This document shows positions 21,157 through 29,625 of a stretch of 64,000 nt of DNA, piece by piece. The stretch is from Acidimicrobiales bacterium (GTDB taxonomy: Bacteria; Actinomycetota; Acidimicrobiia; Acidimicrobiales; Bog-793). A model generated the notes under the pieces. The model was not told the origin of the DNA, made no database searches, and saw nothing but the letters and a program-made list of their open reading frames with translations. The position numbers and the translations under genes are program-made. How positions within the stretch are numbered: position 1 is the stretch's first letter; the number at the start of each line of letters is the position of its first letter. Location of the stretch: the NCBI GenBank assembly GCA_035294085.1, contig DATGLP010000025.1:24799-88798 (forward strand), written 5' to 3'.

Positions 21157-22153
21157 GGCCGGAGCGCGCGGCGCGCGCGCCGGCGCGCGCCTCGCCGACG
21201 GCCGGCTGGGCGAGGAGGAGGAAGAGGACGGCCATGCGCACCGCCACGCCGTTCCGCACCTGGCGGGTGACGAGGGACATCGGGGACGCGGCGACCTCGG
21301 CGTCGATCTCGACGCCCCGGTTCAGCGGCCCGGGGTGCAGCACGAGCGCGCCGGGGCGCAGGCGCGCGGCGCGGCGCGTGCTCAGGCCGAAGCGCTGCGC
21401 GTACTCCCGCAGCGAGGGCAGGAGGTCGCCGCGCATGCGCTCGAGCTGCAGGCGCAGGAGGTAGACGACGTCGAGGTCCTCGAGCACGGCGTCGAGGTCG
21501 TGGCTCGTCGACACCGGCCAGCCCTCGAGGGAGGGCGGGAGCAGCGTCGAGGGCCCGACGAGGACGACCTCTGCGCCGAGCAGGGAGAAGGCGGCGACGT
21601 CCGAGCGGGCGACGCGCGAGTGGCGCACGTCGCCGACGATGCCGACGCGCAGCCCCGACAGGTCGCCCGGCGCCGTGCCGCGGCGCCGGGCGAGCGCCTC
21701 GCGGATCGTGAAGCAGTCGAGGAGCGCCTGGGTGGGGTGCTCGTGCTGGCCGTCGCCGGCGTTGACCACCGCGGCGGCGACCCAGGAGGCGACGCGCTGG
21801 GGCACCCCGGCCGACGGGTGGCGCACGACGAGCGCGTCCGCCCCCATGGCGTCGAGCGTCTCCACCGTGTCGCGCAGCGACTCGCCCTTGGCGAGCGACG
21901 ACGTCGCCGGGGCGAAGGTCATCGTGTCCGCGGAGAGCCGCTTCGCCGCCGCCTCGAAGGACAGGCGCGTGCGCGTCGAGGGCTCGAAGAAGACCGTGGC
22001 GACGGTCCTGCCCCGCAGGGAGGGGACCTTCGGGATCGGGCGGTCGGCGACCTCGGAGAAGGCCTCGGCGAGGTCGAGCACCTCGAGGATCCCCTCCCGT
22101 CCGAGGTCGCCGATCGTGAGCAGGTGGCGCCGGGCCGGCGCCGCGCCCGTCAC
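21149..22153 (-). CDS. pyrB: Aspartate carbamoyltransferase catalytic subunit
   Basis: PyrB joins carbamoyl phosphate and aspartate. The 334-residue protein has the carbamoyl-phosphate site FFEPSTRTRLSFE at about 55-67, the 80s loop SSLAKGESL, the GDGQHEHPTQALLD substrate motif, and a late LHPGPLNRGVE loop. No regulatory subunit gene (pyrI) is nearby, as expected outside enterobacteria. The GTG start overlaps the pyrR stop as GTGA. Confidence 0.96.
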   Translation of the reverse strand: MTGAAPARRHLLTIGDLGREGILEVLDLAEAFSEVADRPIPKVPSLRGRTVATVFFEPSTRTRLSFEAAAKRLSADTMTFAPATSSLAKGESLRDTVETLDAMGADALVVRHPSAGVPQRVASWVAAAVVNAGDGQHEHPTQALLDCFTIREALARRRGTAPGDLSGLRVGIVGDVRHSRVARSDVAAFSLLGAEVVLVGPSTLLPPSLEGWPVSTSHDLDAVLEDLDVVYLLRLQLERMRGDLLPSLREYAQRFGLSTRRAARLRPGALVLHPGPLNRGVEIDAEVAASPMSLVTRQVRNGVAVRMAVLFLLLAQPAVGEARAGARAARSGRG

Positions 22154-22716
22154 CTCGCCGCCTCGCCGAGGCGGACGCCCGCGAGCGTCGCCTCGACGAG
22201 CTCGTCGCGCCTCGTCGGCAGGTTCTTGCCGACGTAGTCGGGCCGGATCGGCAGCTCGCGATGCCCGCGGTCGACGAGCACCGCGAGCTGCACCGCGCGC
22301 GCCCTGCCGTGGTCGCCGAGCGCGTCGAGCGCGGCGCGCACGGTCCGGCCGGTGAACAGGACGTCGTCGACGAGGACGACGGTCCGCCCGGTGAGGTCGC
22401 CCGGCACCTGCGTCGCCTCCTCGGGCACGAGGGGGCGCAGTCCGATGTCGTCGCGGTAGAAGGAGACGTCGAGCGAGCCGAGGGGCACGGGCGCGCCGGT
22501 GATCTCCTCGAGGTGGCGCGCGAGACGGGCCGCGATCGGCACGCCGCCGGTCTGCAGGCCGAGCAGGACGAGGTCCGCCGCCCCGTGGTTGCGCTCGACG
22601 ACCTCGTGGGCGATGCGCACGAGGGCCCGGCCGACGTCCTCGGGCCCCATGATCACGGCACGGGGGACGAAGGCGCGCCCGCCTCGGCGCGCCAGGCGCC
22701 GCTCTCGCTCGGCCAC
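22150..22716 (-). CDS. pyrR: PyrR bifunctional regulator / uracil phosphoribosyltransferase
   Basis: PyrR binds pyr mRNA in response to UMP and also has uracil phosphoribosyltransferase activity. The 188-residue protein has the PRPP-binding motif VVLVDDVLFTGRTVRAA at about 113-129, LLGLQTGGVPIA earlier, and a C-terminal VDRGHRELPIRPDYVGKNLPT segment (in two parts: VDRGHRELPI and PDYVGKNLP) typical of PyrR. It is first in the operon. The GTG start is preceded by GGAGGGATCG, a strong ribosome site; a later ATG at IMGPED is an alternative. Regulation of the downstream genes by PyrR is inferred from the family. Confidence 0.94.
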   Translation of the reverse strand: MAERERRLARRGGRAFVPRAVIMGPEDVGRALVRIAHEVVERNHGAADLVLLGLQTGGVPIAARLARHLEEITGAPVPLGSLDVSFYRDDIGLRPLVPEEATQVPGDLTGRTVVLVDDVLFTGRTVRAALDALGDHGRARAVQLAVLVDRGHRELPIRPDYVGKNLPTRRDELVEATLAGVRLGEAAR

Positions 22717-22771
22717 CGATCCCTCCGCGTCCGTACGGGCCTCGCCGGACCCGTTTCACGTACCGCCGGCG

Positions 22772-22777
22772 ATCCTA
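22772..22777 (-). promoter_or_regulatory. Candidate -10 box of the pyr operon
   Basis: TAGGAT on the minus strand would start transcription about 50 bases before pyrR. The leader contains ACGGG and CCCGT arms about ten bases apart near the ribosome site, a possible small PyrR-responsive hairpin. No -35 box is obvious. Confidence 0.4.
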
Positions 22778-22834
22778 GCGCCGGGAAACGGGGGCTCGCC
22801 GGTCCCGCCCGCCCGACGATGGCCGGGCGCCCGG

Positions 22835-22840
22835 TAGCGT
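22835..22840 (+). promoter_or_regulatory. -10 box for the PLDc_N membrane protein gene
   Basis: TAGCGT is followed by about 22 bases that include GAGAGGAGGTG, then the ATG at 22863. It is divergent from the pyr operon promoter. Confidence 0.4.
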
Positions 22841-22862
22841 GGTGGCGCCGAGAGGAGGTGCC

Positions 22863-23267
22863 ATGGTCGCGGCGCAGTTCGGGGCGGGGCAGGTCGCGTA
22901 CTCGATCCTGTGGTTCTTCCTCTTCTTCGTCGAGATCTGGCTGATGCTGAGCGTCTTCATCGACGTCTTCCGCAGCCACGACCTGCGGGGCTGGGCGAAG
23001 GCGGCCTGGATCATCTTCGTCCTCGCCGTCCCGCTCCTCGGCATCCTCGCCTACCTCATCGTGCGCGGGGACAAGATGCGCGCCCACCAGCTGCACGCCT
23101 CCCCGTGGCGCGAGGGCGTACCCGGGGCGCCGACCAGCGGTCCCGGCTACCAGCGCAGCGTCGTCGAGGACCTCCACCGCCTCGCCGAGCTGCGCGACCG
23201 CGGCGACATCTCGGCCGACGAGTACCGGCGCCTGAAGGAGCACCTCCTCGGCGACCACGGCATCTGA
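22863..23267 (+). CDS. Small membrane protein with PLDc_N-type segment and SHOCT motif
   Basis: The 134-residue protein has two hydrophobic helices at about 12-34 (YSILWFFLFFVEIWLML) and 46-66 (AAWIIFVLAVPLLGILAYL), the pattern of the phospholipase D nuclease N-terminal (PLDc_N) domain. After a short linker the C-terminus, VVEDLHRLAELRDRGDISADEYRRLKEHLL in full but best judged from LAELRDRGDISADEYRRLK, is a SHOCT (short C-terminal oligomerisation) motif. It is probably an inner-membrane protein of unknown function. The ATG follows a perfect GAGGAGG ribosome site. Confidence 0.85.
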   Translation: MVAAQFGAGQVAYSILWFFLFFVEIWLMLSVFIDVFRSHDLRGWAKAAWIIFVLAVPLLGILAYLIVRGDKMRAHQLHASPWREGVPGAPTSGPGYQRSVVEDLHRLAELRDRGDISADEYRRLKEHLLGDHGI

Positions 23268-23279
23268 GGACCCCTCGGC

Positions 23280-23296
23280 CGGCGCGGCGCGCGCCG
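23280..23296. terminator. Hairpin between convergent genes
   Basis: CGGCGCG-GCG-CGCGCCG gives a 7-bp stem in the 30-base gap between the PLDc_N gene and the purM-like gene, which end towards each other. No U-tract is visible. Confidence 0.4.
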
Positions 23297-23297
23297 C

Positions 23298-24410
23298 TCA
23301 GCGCAGCTCGAGCGCCTCGGCCTCGAAGGCGACGCCGGCCTCCTCGAGGACGACTCGCCGGGGGCCCTCGCGCACCGTCCCGGCGACGAGGGCGGCGAGA
23401 CCGAGGGTGCTCGCCAGGTCGACGACCTCCCCGCCGGCCCCGGGTGCCACGTAGCAGGCGAAGCCCGCCCCCATGTTGAGCGTCCCGTAGGCCTCGGCCG
23501 GCGACAGGCCCGCCGCCTCGGCGAGGAAGGCGAGGACCTCGGGCACCGCCGGCAGACGCGAGACGACGTAGGTGAGGTCGCGCGGCGCGCGCATCAACTT
23601 GCGCAGCCCGTGGCCGGTGATGTGCGAGAGGTAGTGGACGGGCAGCCTCGCCTCGAGCAGCGCCTCGACGAGGGGGACGTAGACGACGCTCTCGTCGAGC
23701 ACGGCCTCGCCGAGCGAGCGCCCGCTCGGCAGCCGGGTGCGCCAGCCGTCCTCGAGCGCCGCGGCGACGTCCCGGGCGAGGGAGGCGCCGTTCGCGTGCA
23801 GCCCGCTCGACGCGACGAGGACGATCTCGTCGCCGGGCGCGAGCTCGACACCGAGGATCGGCTCGTGGCCCTCGGGCACGAGGCCGACGACGCTCGCCGC
23901 GAGGTCGATCTGGTCGGCCGCCACGAGCCCCGGCAGCGCCGGGGACTCCCCGCCGCCCCACGCGGCGCCCGCCGCCTCGCAGCCGCGCCGGAAGCCCTCG
24001 ACGAGGGAGGCGTGCCGCCCCCCCGCGTACCAGGCCGCCGACCCGGTGGCGAAGTAGGCGTTGACGACGACGGGGAGGGCCCCGACGCACGCGCAGTCGT
24101 TCGCCGCGGCGGCCACGGTGTCGAAGCCGACGGCCGCGAAGCGGTCGACCCCCGTCTCCTCCTCGTAGGCTCGGGCGATCATCGACTTCGTCCCGAGGCA
24201 CTCGAGGACGAACCCGAGGCGCGCCGCGCCGGCGCGCACGACGACCGCCGGCTCGCCGCGCGACGCCTCCTCGACGAGCGCGCCGCGCCGGCGCGCGAGC
24301 CCCGAGGTCGCCGCCGCCGCGGCGAGCGCGTCCCGCTTGGCCCGATCCAAGGTCGCGTAGTCGACCCCGGCGGCCTCGTAGCGGCCCGGCGAGCCCGCTC
24401 CCGGCCTCAC
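23298..24410 (-). CDS. PurM-like (AIR synthase-related) protein
   Basis: The 370-residue protein belongs to the AIR synthase/PurM fold. It begins YEAAGVDYATLDRAKRDAL, as PurM proteins do, but the usual DGVGTK loop reads LECLGTKSMIA. Further landmarks are FDTVAAAANDCACVGALP, GGGESPALPG, IVLVASSGLHANG and SHITGHGLRKLM, then TLNMGAGFACYV of the C-terminal domain. A phosphoribosylformylglycinamidine cyclo-ligase role in purine synthesis is likely but the nucleotide loop differs from the E. coli type, so a related ATP-dependent cyclase is possible. It overlaps nusB by GTGA and sits far from other pur genes in the window. Confidence 0.75.
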   Translation of the reverse strand: MRPGAGSPGRYEAAGVDYATLDRAKRDALAAAAATSGLARRRGALVEEASRGEPAVVVRAGAARLGFVLECLGTKSMIARAYEEETGVDRFAAVGFDTVAAAANDCACVGALPVVVNAYFATGSAAWYAGGRHASLVEGFRRGCEAAGAAWGGGESPALPGLVAADQIDLAASVVGLVPEGHEPILGVELAPGDEIVLVASSGLHANGASLARDVAAALEDGWRTRLPSGRSLGEAVLDESVVYVPLVEALLEARLPVHYLSHITGHGLRKLMRAPRDLTYVVSRLPAVPEVLAFLAEAAGLSPAEAYGTLNMGAGFACYVAPGAGGEVVDLASTLGLAALVAGTVREGPRRVVLEEAGVAFEAEALELR

Positions 24411-24856
24411 GCCGGCCGGGCCTCGCCGGCGCGCACCCGGCGCGCGATCGCCCCGAGGACCCCGTTCACGAACCGGCCGGAGTCCTCGGTCGAGTACTGC
24501 TTGGCGAGCTCGACGGCCTCGTCGATCACGACCGCGACGGGCACGTCCGGGCGCGCCACGAGCTCGTAGGCCCCCAGGCGCAGCAGCTGGCGGTCGACCA
24601 CCGGCATGCGCTCGACCGCCCAGGACTCGGCGGCCGACCCGATGAGCGCGTCGAGCTCGCCGAGGCGGCCCGACACCCCCTCGACGAGCTGGCGCGCGTA
24701 CTCCTCGGGGGGCACGGGCAGGCTGGCGAGGACCTCGCTCGGCGCGACCCCCTTCGCCTCGGCCTCGTAGAGGAGCCCGAGCGCCCGCTCGCGTCCGAGA
24801 CGGCGCTCGCCGGGGGGCCGGCCGCCTGGCGCGCTAGGCCCTCGTGAGGTACTCAC
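24407..24856 (-). CDS. nusB: Transcription antitermination factor NusB
   Basis: NusB binds boxA RNA with S10 during rRNA antitermination. The 149-residue protein has RERALGLLYEAEAKG at the start and the C-terminal signature VVDRQLLRLGAYEL, then VVIDEAVELAKQYSTEDSGRFVNGVLG (best read as DEAVELAKQYSTEDSGRFVNG). The only reasonable start is a GTG that lies inside the efp coding sequence, giving a 23-base overlap; the first 20 residues are low-complexity. Confidence 0.94.
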   Translation of the reverse strand: MSTSRGPSAPGGRPPGERRLGRERALGLLYEAEAKGVAPSEVLASLPVPPEEYARQLVEGVSGRLGELDALIGSAAESWAVERMPVVDRQLLRLGAYELVARPDVPVAVVIDEAVELAKQYSTEDSGRFVNGVLGAIARRVRAGEARPA

Positions 24857-25394
24857 CCGTCCGGGTGTCGACCTTGATCCGGTCGCCCACGTCGACGAAG
24901 AGCGGGACCTGGACGACGAGCCCGGTCTCGGTCGTCGCGGGCTTGCGGGCGCCCGAGACCCGGTCTCCCTGCACGCCCGGCTCGGTCTCGGTGACGGCGA
25001 GCTCCACCGCGGCGGGCAGGTCCACGTCCACGATCTCCCCGCCGTAGAGCTCGAGGACCACGACGTCGCCCTCCTTCAGGTAGGACGAGGCGTCGCCGAG
25101 CGCGGCCGCCGGCACGGTCAGCTGCTCGTAGGAGACGCGGTCCATGAAGACGAAGTCCCCGCCGTCCCGGTAGAGGTACTGCATCTCGCGCTTGTCGATG
25201 ACCGCCTGCTCGACGCGCTCGTCCGCCCGGAAGGTCCGGTCCACCACCGCCTTCGTGCGCAGGTTGCGCAGCTTCGTCCGCACGAAGGCGCCGCCCTTGC
25301 CCGGCTTGACGTGCTGGAACTCGACGACCGAGAAGAGCCCGTCGGGCAGGTCGAGCGCCATGCCGTTGCGCAGGTCGTTCGTCGAGATGGCCAT
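24834..25394 (-). CDS. efp: Translation elongation factor P
   Basis: EF-P rescues ribosomes stalled on polyproline. The 186-residue protein has the three beta-barrel domains: AISTNDLRNGMALDL, the modifiable loop VKPGKGGAFVRTKLRNL with the tip lysine (about 32-34), the middle-domain QYLYRDGGDFVFMD, and the C-terminal EPGVQGDRVSG and IKVDTRTGEYL. The ATG overlaps the upstream peptidase stop by one base (TGATG). Confidence 0.97.
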   Translation of the reverse strand: MAISTNDLRNGMALDLPDGLFSVVEFQHVKPGKGGAFVRTKLRNLRTKAVVDRTFRADERVEQAVIDKREMQYLYRDGGDFVFMDRVSYEQLTVPAAALGDASSYLKEGDVVVLELYGGEIVDVDLPAAVELAVTETEPGVQGDRVSGARKPATTETGLVVQVPLFVDVGDRIKVDTRTGEYLTRA

Positions 25395-26473
25395 CAGAGC
25401 GTGTGGTCCTTCGTCGTCTTCGTGAGCGCACGCGCGCCGTTCGAGGTGACGACGAGGGTGTCCTCGATGCGCACGCCCCCGCGCCCGGGCAGGTAGGCAC
25501 CCGGCTCCACCGTGACGACGCCGTGCTCGAGGAGGATATCAGCCGAGCCCGGGGCGATCGCCGGCGCCTCGTGGATCTCGAGGCCGACGCCGTGCCCCGT
25601 CGAGTGCAGGAACGCCTCGCCGTAGCCGGCCTCCTCGAGCGAGCGCCGGCAGGCCGCGTCGACCTCCTCGGCGCGCACGCCGGCGCGCACGGCCCGCACG
25701 CCGGCCCGCTGGGCCGCGAAGACGGCGTCGACGAGCTCGGCGAGGCCCGGCGCCGGCTCCCCGACGCACAGCGTCCGGGTCATGTCCGAGCGGTAGCCGT
25801 CGACGACGGCGCCGAAGTCGACGACGACGAGCTCGCCCTCGCCGATCGGGCGGGCGCTCGGGCGGGCGTGCGGCATCGCCGCGTTCGGGCCGCTCGCAAC
25901 GATCGTCTCGAAGGCGGCCCCGTCCGCGCCCCGCCGGCGCATCTCGAACTCCAGCTCGGCGGCGAACTCCGCCTCGGTGACCCCCTCGGCGAGCCGACCC
26001 TTCACCTGGGCGAGGGCGACGTCCGCGATGTCGCAGGCGGCCTCGATGCGGGCGAGCTCGCCGGCGTCCTTCACGACGCGCAGGGCCTCCACGACCCCGC
26101 GCGTCGGCACGAGCTCGATCGCGCCGAGGCGCTCGGCGAGGCCCCGCTCGAACGACCAGGTGCAGCTCGCCGCCTCGAGACCGAGGCGACGCAGGCCGCC
26201 CGTCGCCCGCTCGAGCGCCTCCAGCTGCTCGCCGAGGCGGCCGACGACGAGCTCGGCGTCGACGCCGGCCTCGTCGAGCTGGGCGCGGGCCTGGTCGCGG
26301 TAGCGGCCGTCGGTCGTGAGCAGGGCGGAGGACCCGGTGACGAGCAGCATCCCCGCCGAGCCGCGGAAGCCGGTGAGGTAGGCGACGTTCTCGAGCTTCG
26401 TCACGAGCAGGGCGTCGCAGCCCGCCTCGCCGAGCCGGGCGCGCAGCGCCGGCAGGCGCGACGCCACCTCCAT
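25394..26473 (-). CDS. Xaa-Pro aminopeptidase (M24 family)
   Basis: This is an M24 metallopeptidase that removes an N-terminal residue before proline. The N-terminal creatinase-like domain has CDALLVTKLENVAYLTGF. The catalytic domain has the five metal ligands: aspartates in VVVDFGAVVDGYRSDMTR, histidine in HSTGHGVGLEIHE, and glutamates in VTVEPGAYLPG and GGVRIEDT. I chose the ATG at 26473 (359 residues) because family members start about ten residues before this conserved region. In-frame GTGs at 26500 and 26524 are alternatives; the latter is seven bases past the aroQ stop. aroQ-pepP-efp-nusB is a common gene order. Confidence 0.93.
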   Translation of the reverse strand: MEVASRLPALRARLGEAGCDALLVTKLENVAYLTGFRGSAGMLLVTGSSALLTTDGRYRDQARAQLDEAGVDAELVVGRLGEQLEALERATGGLRRLGLEAASCTWSFERGLAERLGAIELVPTRGVVEALRVVKDAGELARIEAACDIADVALAQVKGRLAEGVTEAEFAAELEFEMRRRGADGAAFETIVASGPNAAMPHARPSARPIGEGELVVVDFGAVVDGYRSDMTRTLCVGEPAPGLAELVDAVFAAQRAGVRAVRAGVRAEEVDAACRRSLEEAGYGEAFLHSTGHGVGLEIHEAPAIAPGSADILLEHGVVTVEPGAYLPGRGGVRIEDTLVVTSNGARALTKTTKDHTL

Positions 26474-26531
26474 CGGTGCGAGCGAGCCGACCCCGGTCAC
26501 GGGGAGCGAATCTACGCGCGTCACGCCGCCC

Positions 26532-26984
26532 TCAGCTCCCCGCCTCGAGGAGGCGCGCGGCGGCCTCGACGGCGAGCTCGTAGCCGAGGCCGCCGAAGCC
26601 CGCCACCGTCCCGCTCGCCACCGGCGCGAGGACGGAGCGCCGGCGCCAGGGCTCGCGCGCGTCGGGGTTCGACAGGTGCAGCTCGACGACCGGCCCGGGG
26701 AACGAGGCGAGGGCGTCGGCGAGGGACCAGCCGTAGTGGGTGAGGGCGCCCGCGTTGACGACGATCGCCGCGACCCGGGCGCGCGCCGCGTGCACCGCGG
26801 CGACGAGGTCCGCCTCCGCGTCGCGCTGCACGTGCTCGAGGACGAGCCCGCAGCGCTCGGCGGCGCGCGCGGCGCGCTCGACGTGCTCGGCGAGCGTCGC
26901 TGCACCGTAGATGTGGGGCTGGCGCTCCCCGAGCAGCGCGAGGTTCGGCCCCGACAGCAGCAGCACCACCGGCGAGCCGGTCAC
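26532..26984 (-). CDS. aroQ: 3-dehydroquinate dehydratase, type II
   Basis: AroQ dehydrates 3-dehydroquinate to 3-dehydroshikimate. The 150-residue protein has LSGPNLALLGERQPHIYG at the N-terminus with the active-site arginine and tyrosine, INAGA-type loop as VVNAGALTHYGWSLADAL, and the substrate-binding VELHLSNPDAREPWR and later GFGGLGYELAV. The usual Y/F-THTS segment reads LTHYGWS, a mild variant. The GTG start overlaps the aroB stop as GTGA. Confidence 0.94.
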   Translation of the reverse strand: MTGSPVVLLLSGPNLALLGERQPHIYGAATLAEHVERAARAAERCGLVLEHVQRDAEADLVAAVHAARARVAAIVVNAGALTHYGWSLADALASFPGPVVELHLSNPDAREPWRRRSVLAPVASGTVAGFGGLGYELAVEAAARLLEAGS

Positions 26985-28438
26985 GGCCCCGTCCTCCTCG
27001 CGCCCGACGCGGCGCTGCGCTCCAGCAGCTCGACGACGAGCTCGGCCGGCACGCCGTGGACCGGCTCGACGCCGTCGGGCCCGTCGAGGACGAAGGTGAG
27101 GCCCTCGCCACGCGCCTTCTTGTCCCGGGCCATGAACTCGACGAGCGCACCCGCGTCCAGGCCGGCGGGCAGCTCGCTCGGCAGCCCGTAGGCGGCGAGG
27201 ACCTCGAGGTGGCGGGCGACCCGCTCGGGCGGGATCCGACCGAGGCGCTCGGCGAGGCGGGCGGCGAACGCGACGCCGAGCGCGACCGCCTCCCCGTGGC
27301 GCAGGGGGGCGTCGGGCCCCTCGCCGGCCAGGCCGGCCGCCTCGAGGGCGTGCGCGAGGGTGTGGCCGTAGTTGAGCGCCATGCGGGGTCCTGCCTCCCG
27401 CTCGTCGGCGGCGACGACCGACGCCTTCAGCTCGACGCAGCGCGCCACCTGGTCGACGAGGGGCAGCCGCTCGAGCCCCTCCGCGCCGAGGAAGGCGTAC
27501 TTCGCCACCTCGCCGAGGCCGCTGCGCCACTCGCGCTCGGGGAGGCTCGCCAGCAGGTCCGTGTCGCACAGCACGGCCGAAGGCTGCCAGAAGGCGCCGA
27601 CGAGGTTCTTGCCCTCCGGTAGGTTCACCCCGGTCTTGCCCCCGATCGCGGCGTCGACCTGGGCGAGGAGGGTCGTCGCGACGTTGACGAGCGCGACGCC
27701 GCGCAGGTAGCAGGCGGCGGCGAAGCCCGCCGTGTCGCAGACCACTCCCCCGCCGAGGGCGACGACGGCGTCGCTGCGCCGCAGGCCGGCGCGAGCGAAG
27801 GCGCGGCACAGCTCCTCGATCGTGCGGAGCGACTTCGCACGCTCGCCGGTGCCGATCTCGACGACCGCGGTCTGCCGCCCGGTCTCGACGTCGCGGGGGA
27901 CCCCGGCCTGCGTGACGAGCGCGACGTGCCGGGCGCCGGCGGGGAGCACCTCGGGGAGCAGGGCCCGCGCCCCGGGCCCGACGACCACCTCGTAGCCGCG
28001 CTCGCGAAGCGGGAGGACGATCCGCCGCCGCAGGGCGCTCACGATCTCGGCGACGACCTCGGACGGCGGGCGACGGCCGACGTCGACGGCGAGCGCCGGT
28101 GTGCCGGCGCCCTCCCGGCCGCCGGAGGGCTCGGGCGGCGAGCCGAGGTGGACGACCGCCCCGGCCTCGGCGAGCGCGTCCTGGCCGGCCGCGCCTTCGA
28201 CGAGGCTGCGCGGCGCGGCGATCACCGCCGGCTCGGCGCGCGCCGCCGCGGCGCGAAGCGCCGCCAGCTCGGCGGCGCCGGACGCTTCGCGCCCGTCCCC
28301 CGAGCCCGCCGGGAGGCGCGGGGCCGCGCCGATCTCGAGGAACGGCCGGCGCAGCGCCGTGGCGAGGAGGCGCCCGACGCCCGCCTCGCCGGACGCGGCC
28401 GCCCCGACGAGGACGACGTGCTCCGGCCTGCTCCTCAC
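26981..28438 (-). CDS. aroB: 3-dehydroquinate synthase with N-terminal degenerate shikimate-kinase-like domain
   Basis: The 485-residue product is a fusion. Residues about 140-485 are a standard dehydroquinate synthase: VVALGGGVVCDTAGFAA at about 225-241, NVATTLLAQVDAAIGGKTGVN at about 251-271 (in parts, LLAQVDAAIGGKTGVN), and metal-site ALNYGHTLAHALE and RHGEAVALG. Residues about 6-136 read like shikimate kinase: EHVVLVGAAASGEAGVGRLLA aligns with the P-loop of the real AroK nearby (VGFMGSGKTTVGRLLA), but the GSGKTT core is ASGEAG here, losing the Walker A lysine. AVVHLGSPPE and VDVGRRPPSEVVAEIVSAL match later kinase segments. The kinase domain is therefore probably inactive. The GTG start overlaps the aroC stop. 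Confidence 0.93.
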   Translation of the reverse strand: MRSRPEHVVLVGAAASGEAGVGRLLATALRRPFLEIGAAPRLPAGSGDGREASGAAELAALRAAAARAEPAVIAAPRSLVEGAAGQDALAEAGAVVHLGSPPEPSGGREGAGTPALAVDVGRRPPSEVVAEIVSALRRRIVLPLRERGYEVVVGPGARALLPEVLPAGARHVALVTQAGVPRDVETGRQTAVVEIGTGERAKSLRTIEELCRAFARAGLRRSDAVVALGGGVVCDTAGFAAACYLRGVALVNVATTLLAQVDAAIGGKTGVNLPEGKNLVGAFWQPSAVLCDTDLLASLPEREWRSGLGEVAKYAFLGAEGLERLPLVDQVARCVELKASVVAADEREAGPRMALNYGHTLAHALEAAGLAGEGPDAPLRHGEAVALGVAFAARLAERLGRIPPERVARHLEVLAAYGLPSELPAGLDAGALVEFMARDKKARGEGLTFVLDGPDGVEPVHGVPAELVVELLERSAASGARRTGP

Positions 28439-29625
28439 GGCGCCGGGCGGGCGGCCGAGGGGGTGCGCTCGGCCGCGACGCGCTCGAGGTAGGCGGCGTG
28501 GTTCGTGACGAGCTCGTCGAGGGAGTCGCCGCCGAACTTGCGCTGCGCCTCGGCCGCCAGCACGAGGGCGACCATTGCCTCGGCGACGACCCCGAGGGCG
28601 GGCACCGAGGTGACGTCGGTGCGCTCCTTGAAGGAGACCGTCTCCTCCTTCGTCACGACGTCGACGGTCCTGAGCACCGGTCGGTTCAGCGTGGCGAGCG
28701 GCTTCATGTAGGCGCGCGCGACGAGGAGGGAGCCGGTCGAGATCCCCCCCTCGATCCCCCCGGCGCGCGCGCCCTCGCGCACGTAGGCGCGCGCGGCCGG
28801 GTCGTAGGCGATCGGGTCGTGGGCCGCCGAGCCGGGCAGCCGCGCGACCTCGACCCCCTCCCCGAGCTCGACCGCCTTCACGGCCTGGATGGACATGAGC
28901 GCCTGGGCGAGCAGCCCGTCGAGCCGGCGGTCGTAGTGGACGTGGCTGCCGAGGCCGACCGGGACGCCGTAGGCGAGGACCTCGCTCACGCCGCCGAGGG
29001 AGTCGCCCACCTTGGCGGCCGCCTTGATCGCGGCGACCATCGCCTCGGCGGCAGCAGCATCGAGGCAGCGCACCTCGCTCTCGTCGACGCGGGCGGCGTC
29101 GTTCGGCCCGGGGCGGCGCCCCGGGGGGGCCTCGGCGGAACCGATGGCGAGCGTGTGGCTCACGACCGCCACGCCGAGGTGGCTCAGCAGCGACTTCGCG
29201 AAGTAGCCGGCCGCGACGCGCGCCGCCGTCTCGCGCGCGGAGGCCCGCTCCAGGACGTCGCGCGCGTCGGCGAACCCGTACTTCTGCATGCCGGCGAGGT
29301 CGGCGTGGCCCGGGCGCGGACGGGTGAGCGGGCGCGCCGGCGTGCCCGGCGCGACGGACATCTCCTCCTGCCACTTCGGCCACTCGCTGTTGGCGATGAC
29401 GACGGCGACCGGCGAGCCGAGGCTGCGCCCGTGGCGCACCCCGCCGAGGATCTCGACCTCGTCGGCCTCGAAGCGCATCCTCGGCCCCCGCCCGAAGCCG
29501 AGGCGGCGACGGGCGAGCTCGGCCGCGAGCTCCTCGACGCGCACCGGCAGGCCGGCGGGCAGGCCCTCGACGATGACGGCGAGCGCCTTCCCGTGCGACT
29601 CGCCGGCGGTGAGGAAGCGGAGCAC
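28435..29625 (-). CDS. aroC: Chorismate synthase
   Basis: AroC makes chorismate from EPSP with reduced FMN. The 396-residue protein carries the three signatures: GESHGKALAVIVEG near the N-terminus, a middle SARETAARVAAGYFAK region, and the C-terminal RTDVTSVPALGVVAEAM. RPGHADLAGMQKYG is also canonical. The start is GTG at 29625. It is the first gene of the aroC-aroB-aroQ run, about 107 bases after the NfuA-like gene. Confidence 0.96.
   Translation of the reverse strand: MLRFLTAGESHGKALAVIVEGLPAGLPVRVEELAAELARRRLGFGRGPRMRFEADEVEILGGVRHGRSLGSPVAVVIANSEWPKWQEEMSVAPGTPARPLTRPRPGHADLAGMQKYGFADARDVLERASARETAARVAAGYFAKSLLSHLGVAVVSHTLAIGSAEAPPGRRPGPNDAARVDESEVRCLDAAAAEAMVAAIKAAAKVGDSLGGVSEVLAYGVPVGLGSHVHYDRRLDGLLAQALMSIQAVKAVELGEGVEVARLPGSAAHDPIAYDPAARAYVREGARAGGIEGGISTGSLLVARAYMKPLATLNRPVLRTVDVVTKEETVSFKERTDVTSVPALGVVAEAMVALVLAAEAQRKFGGDSLDELVTNHAAYLERVAAERTPSAARPAP

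Noticed and set aside
26981..28034. A separate, functional aroK in front of aroB
   Set aside because: There is no stop or start between the kinase-like and synthase parts, and the P-loop lysine is absent; a genuine aroK exists at 31,761-32,327.
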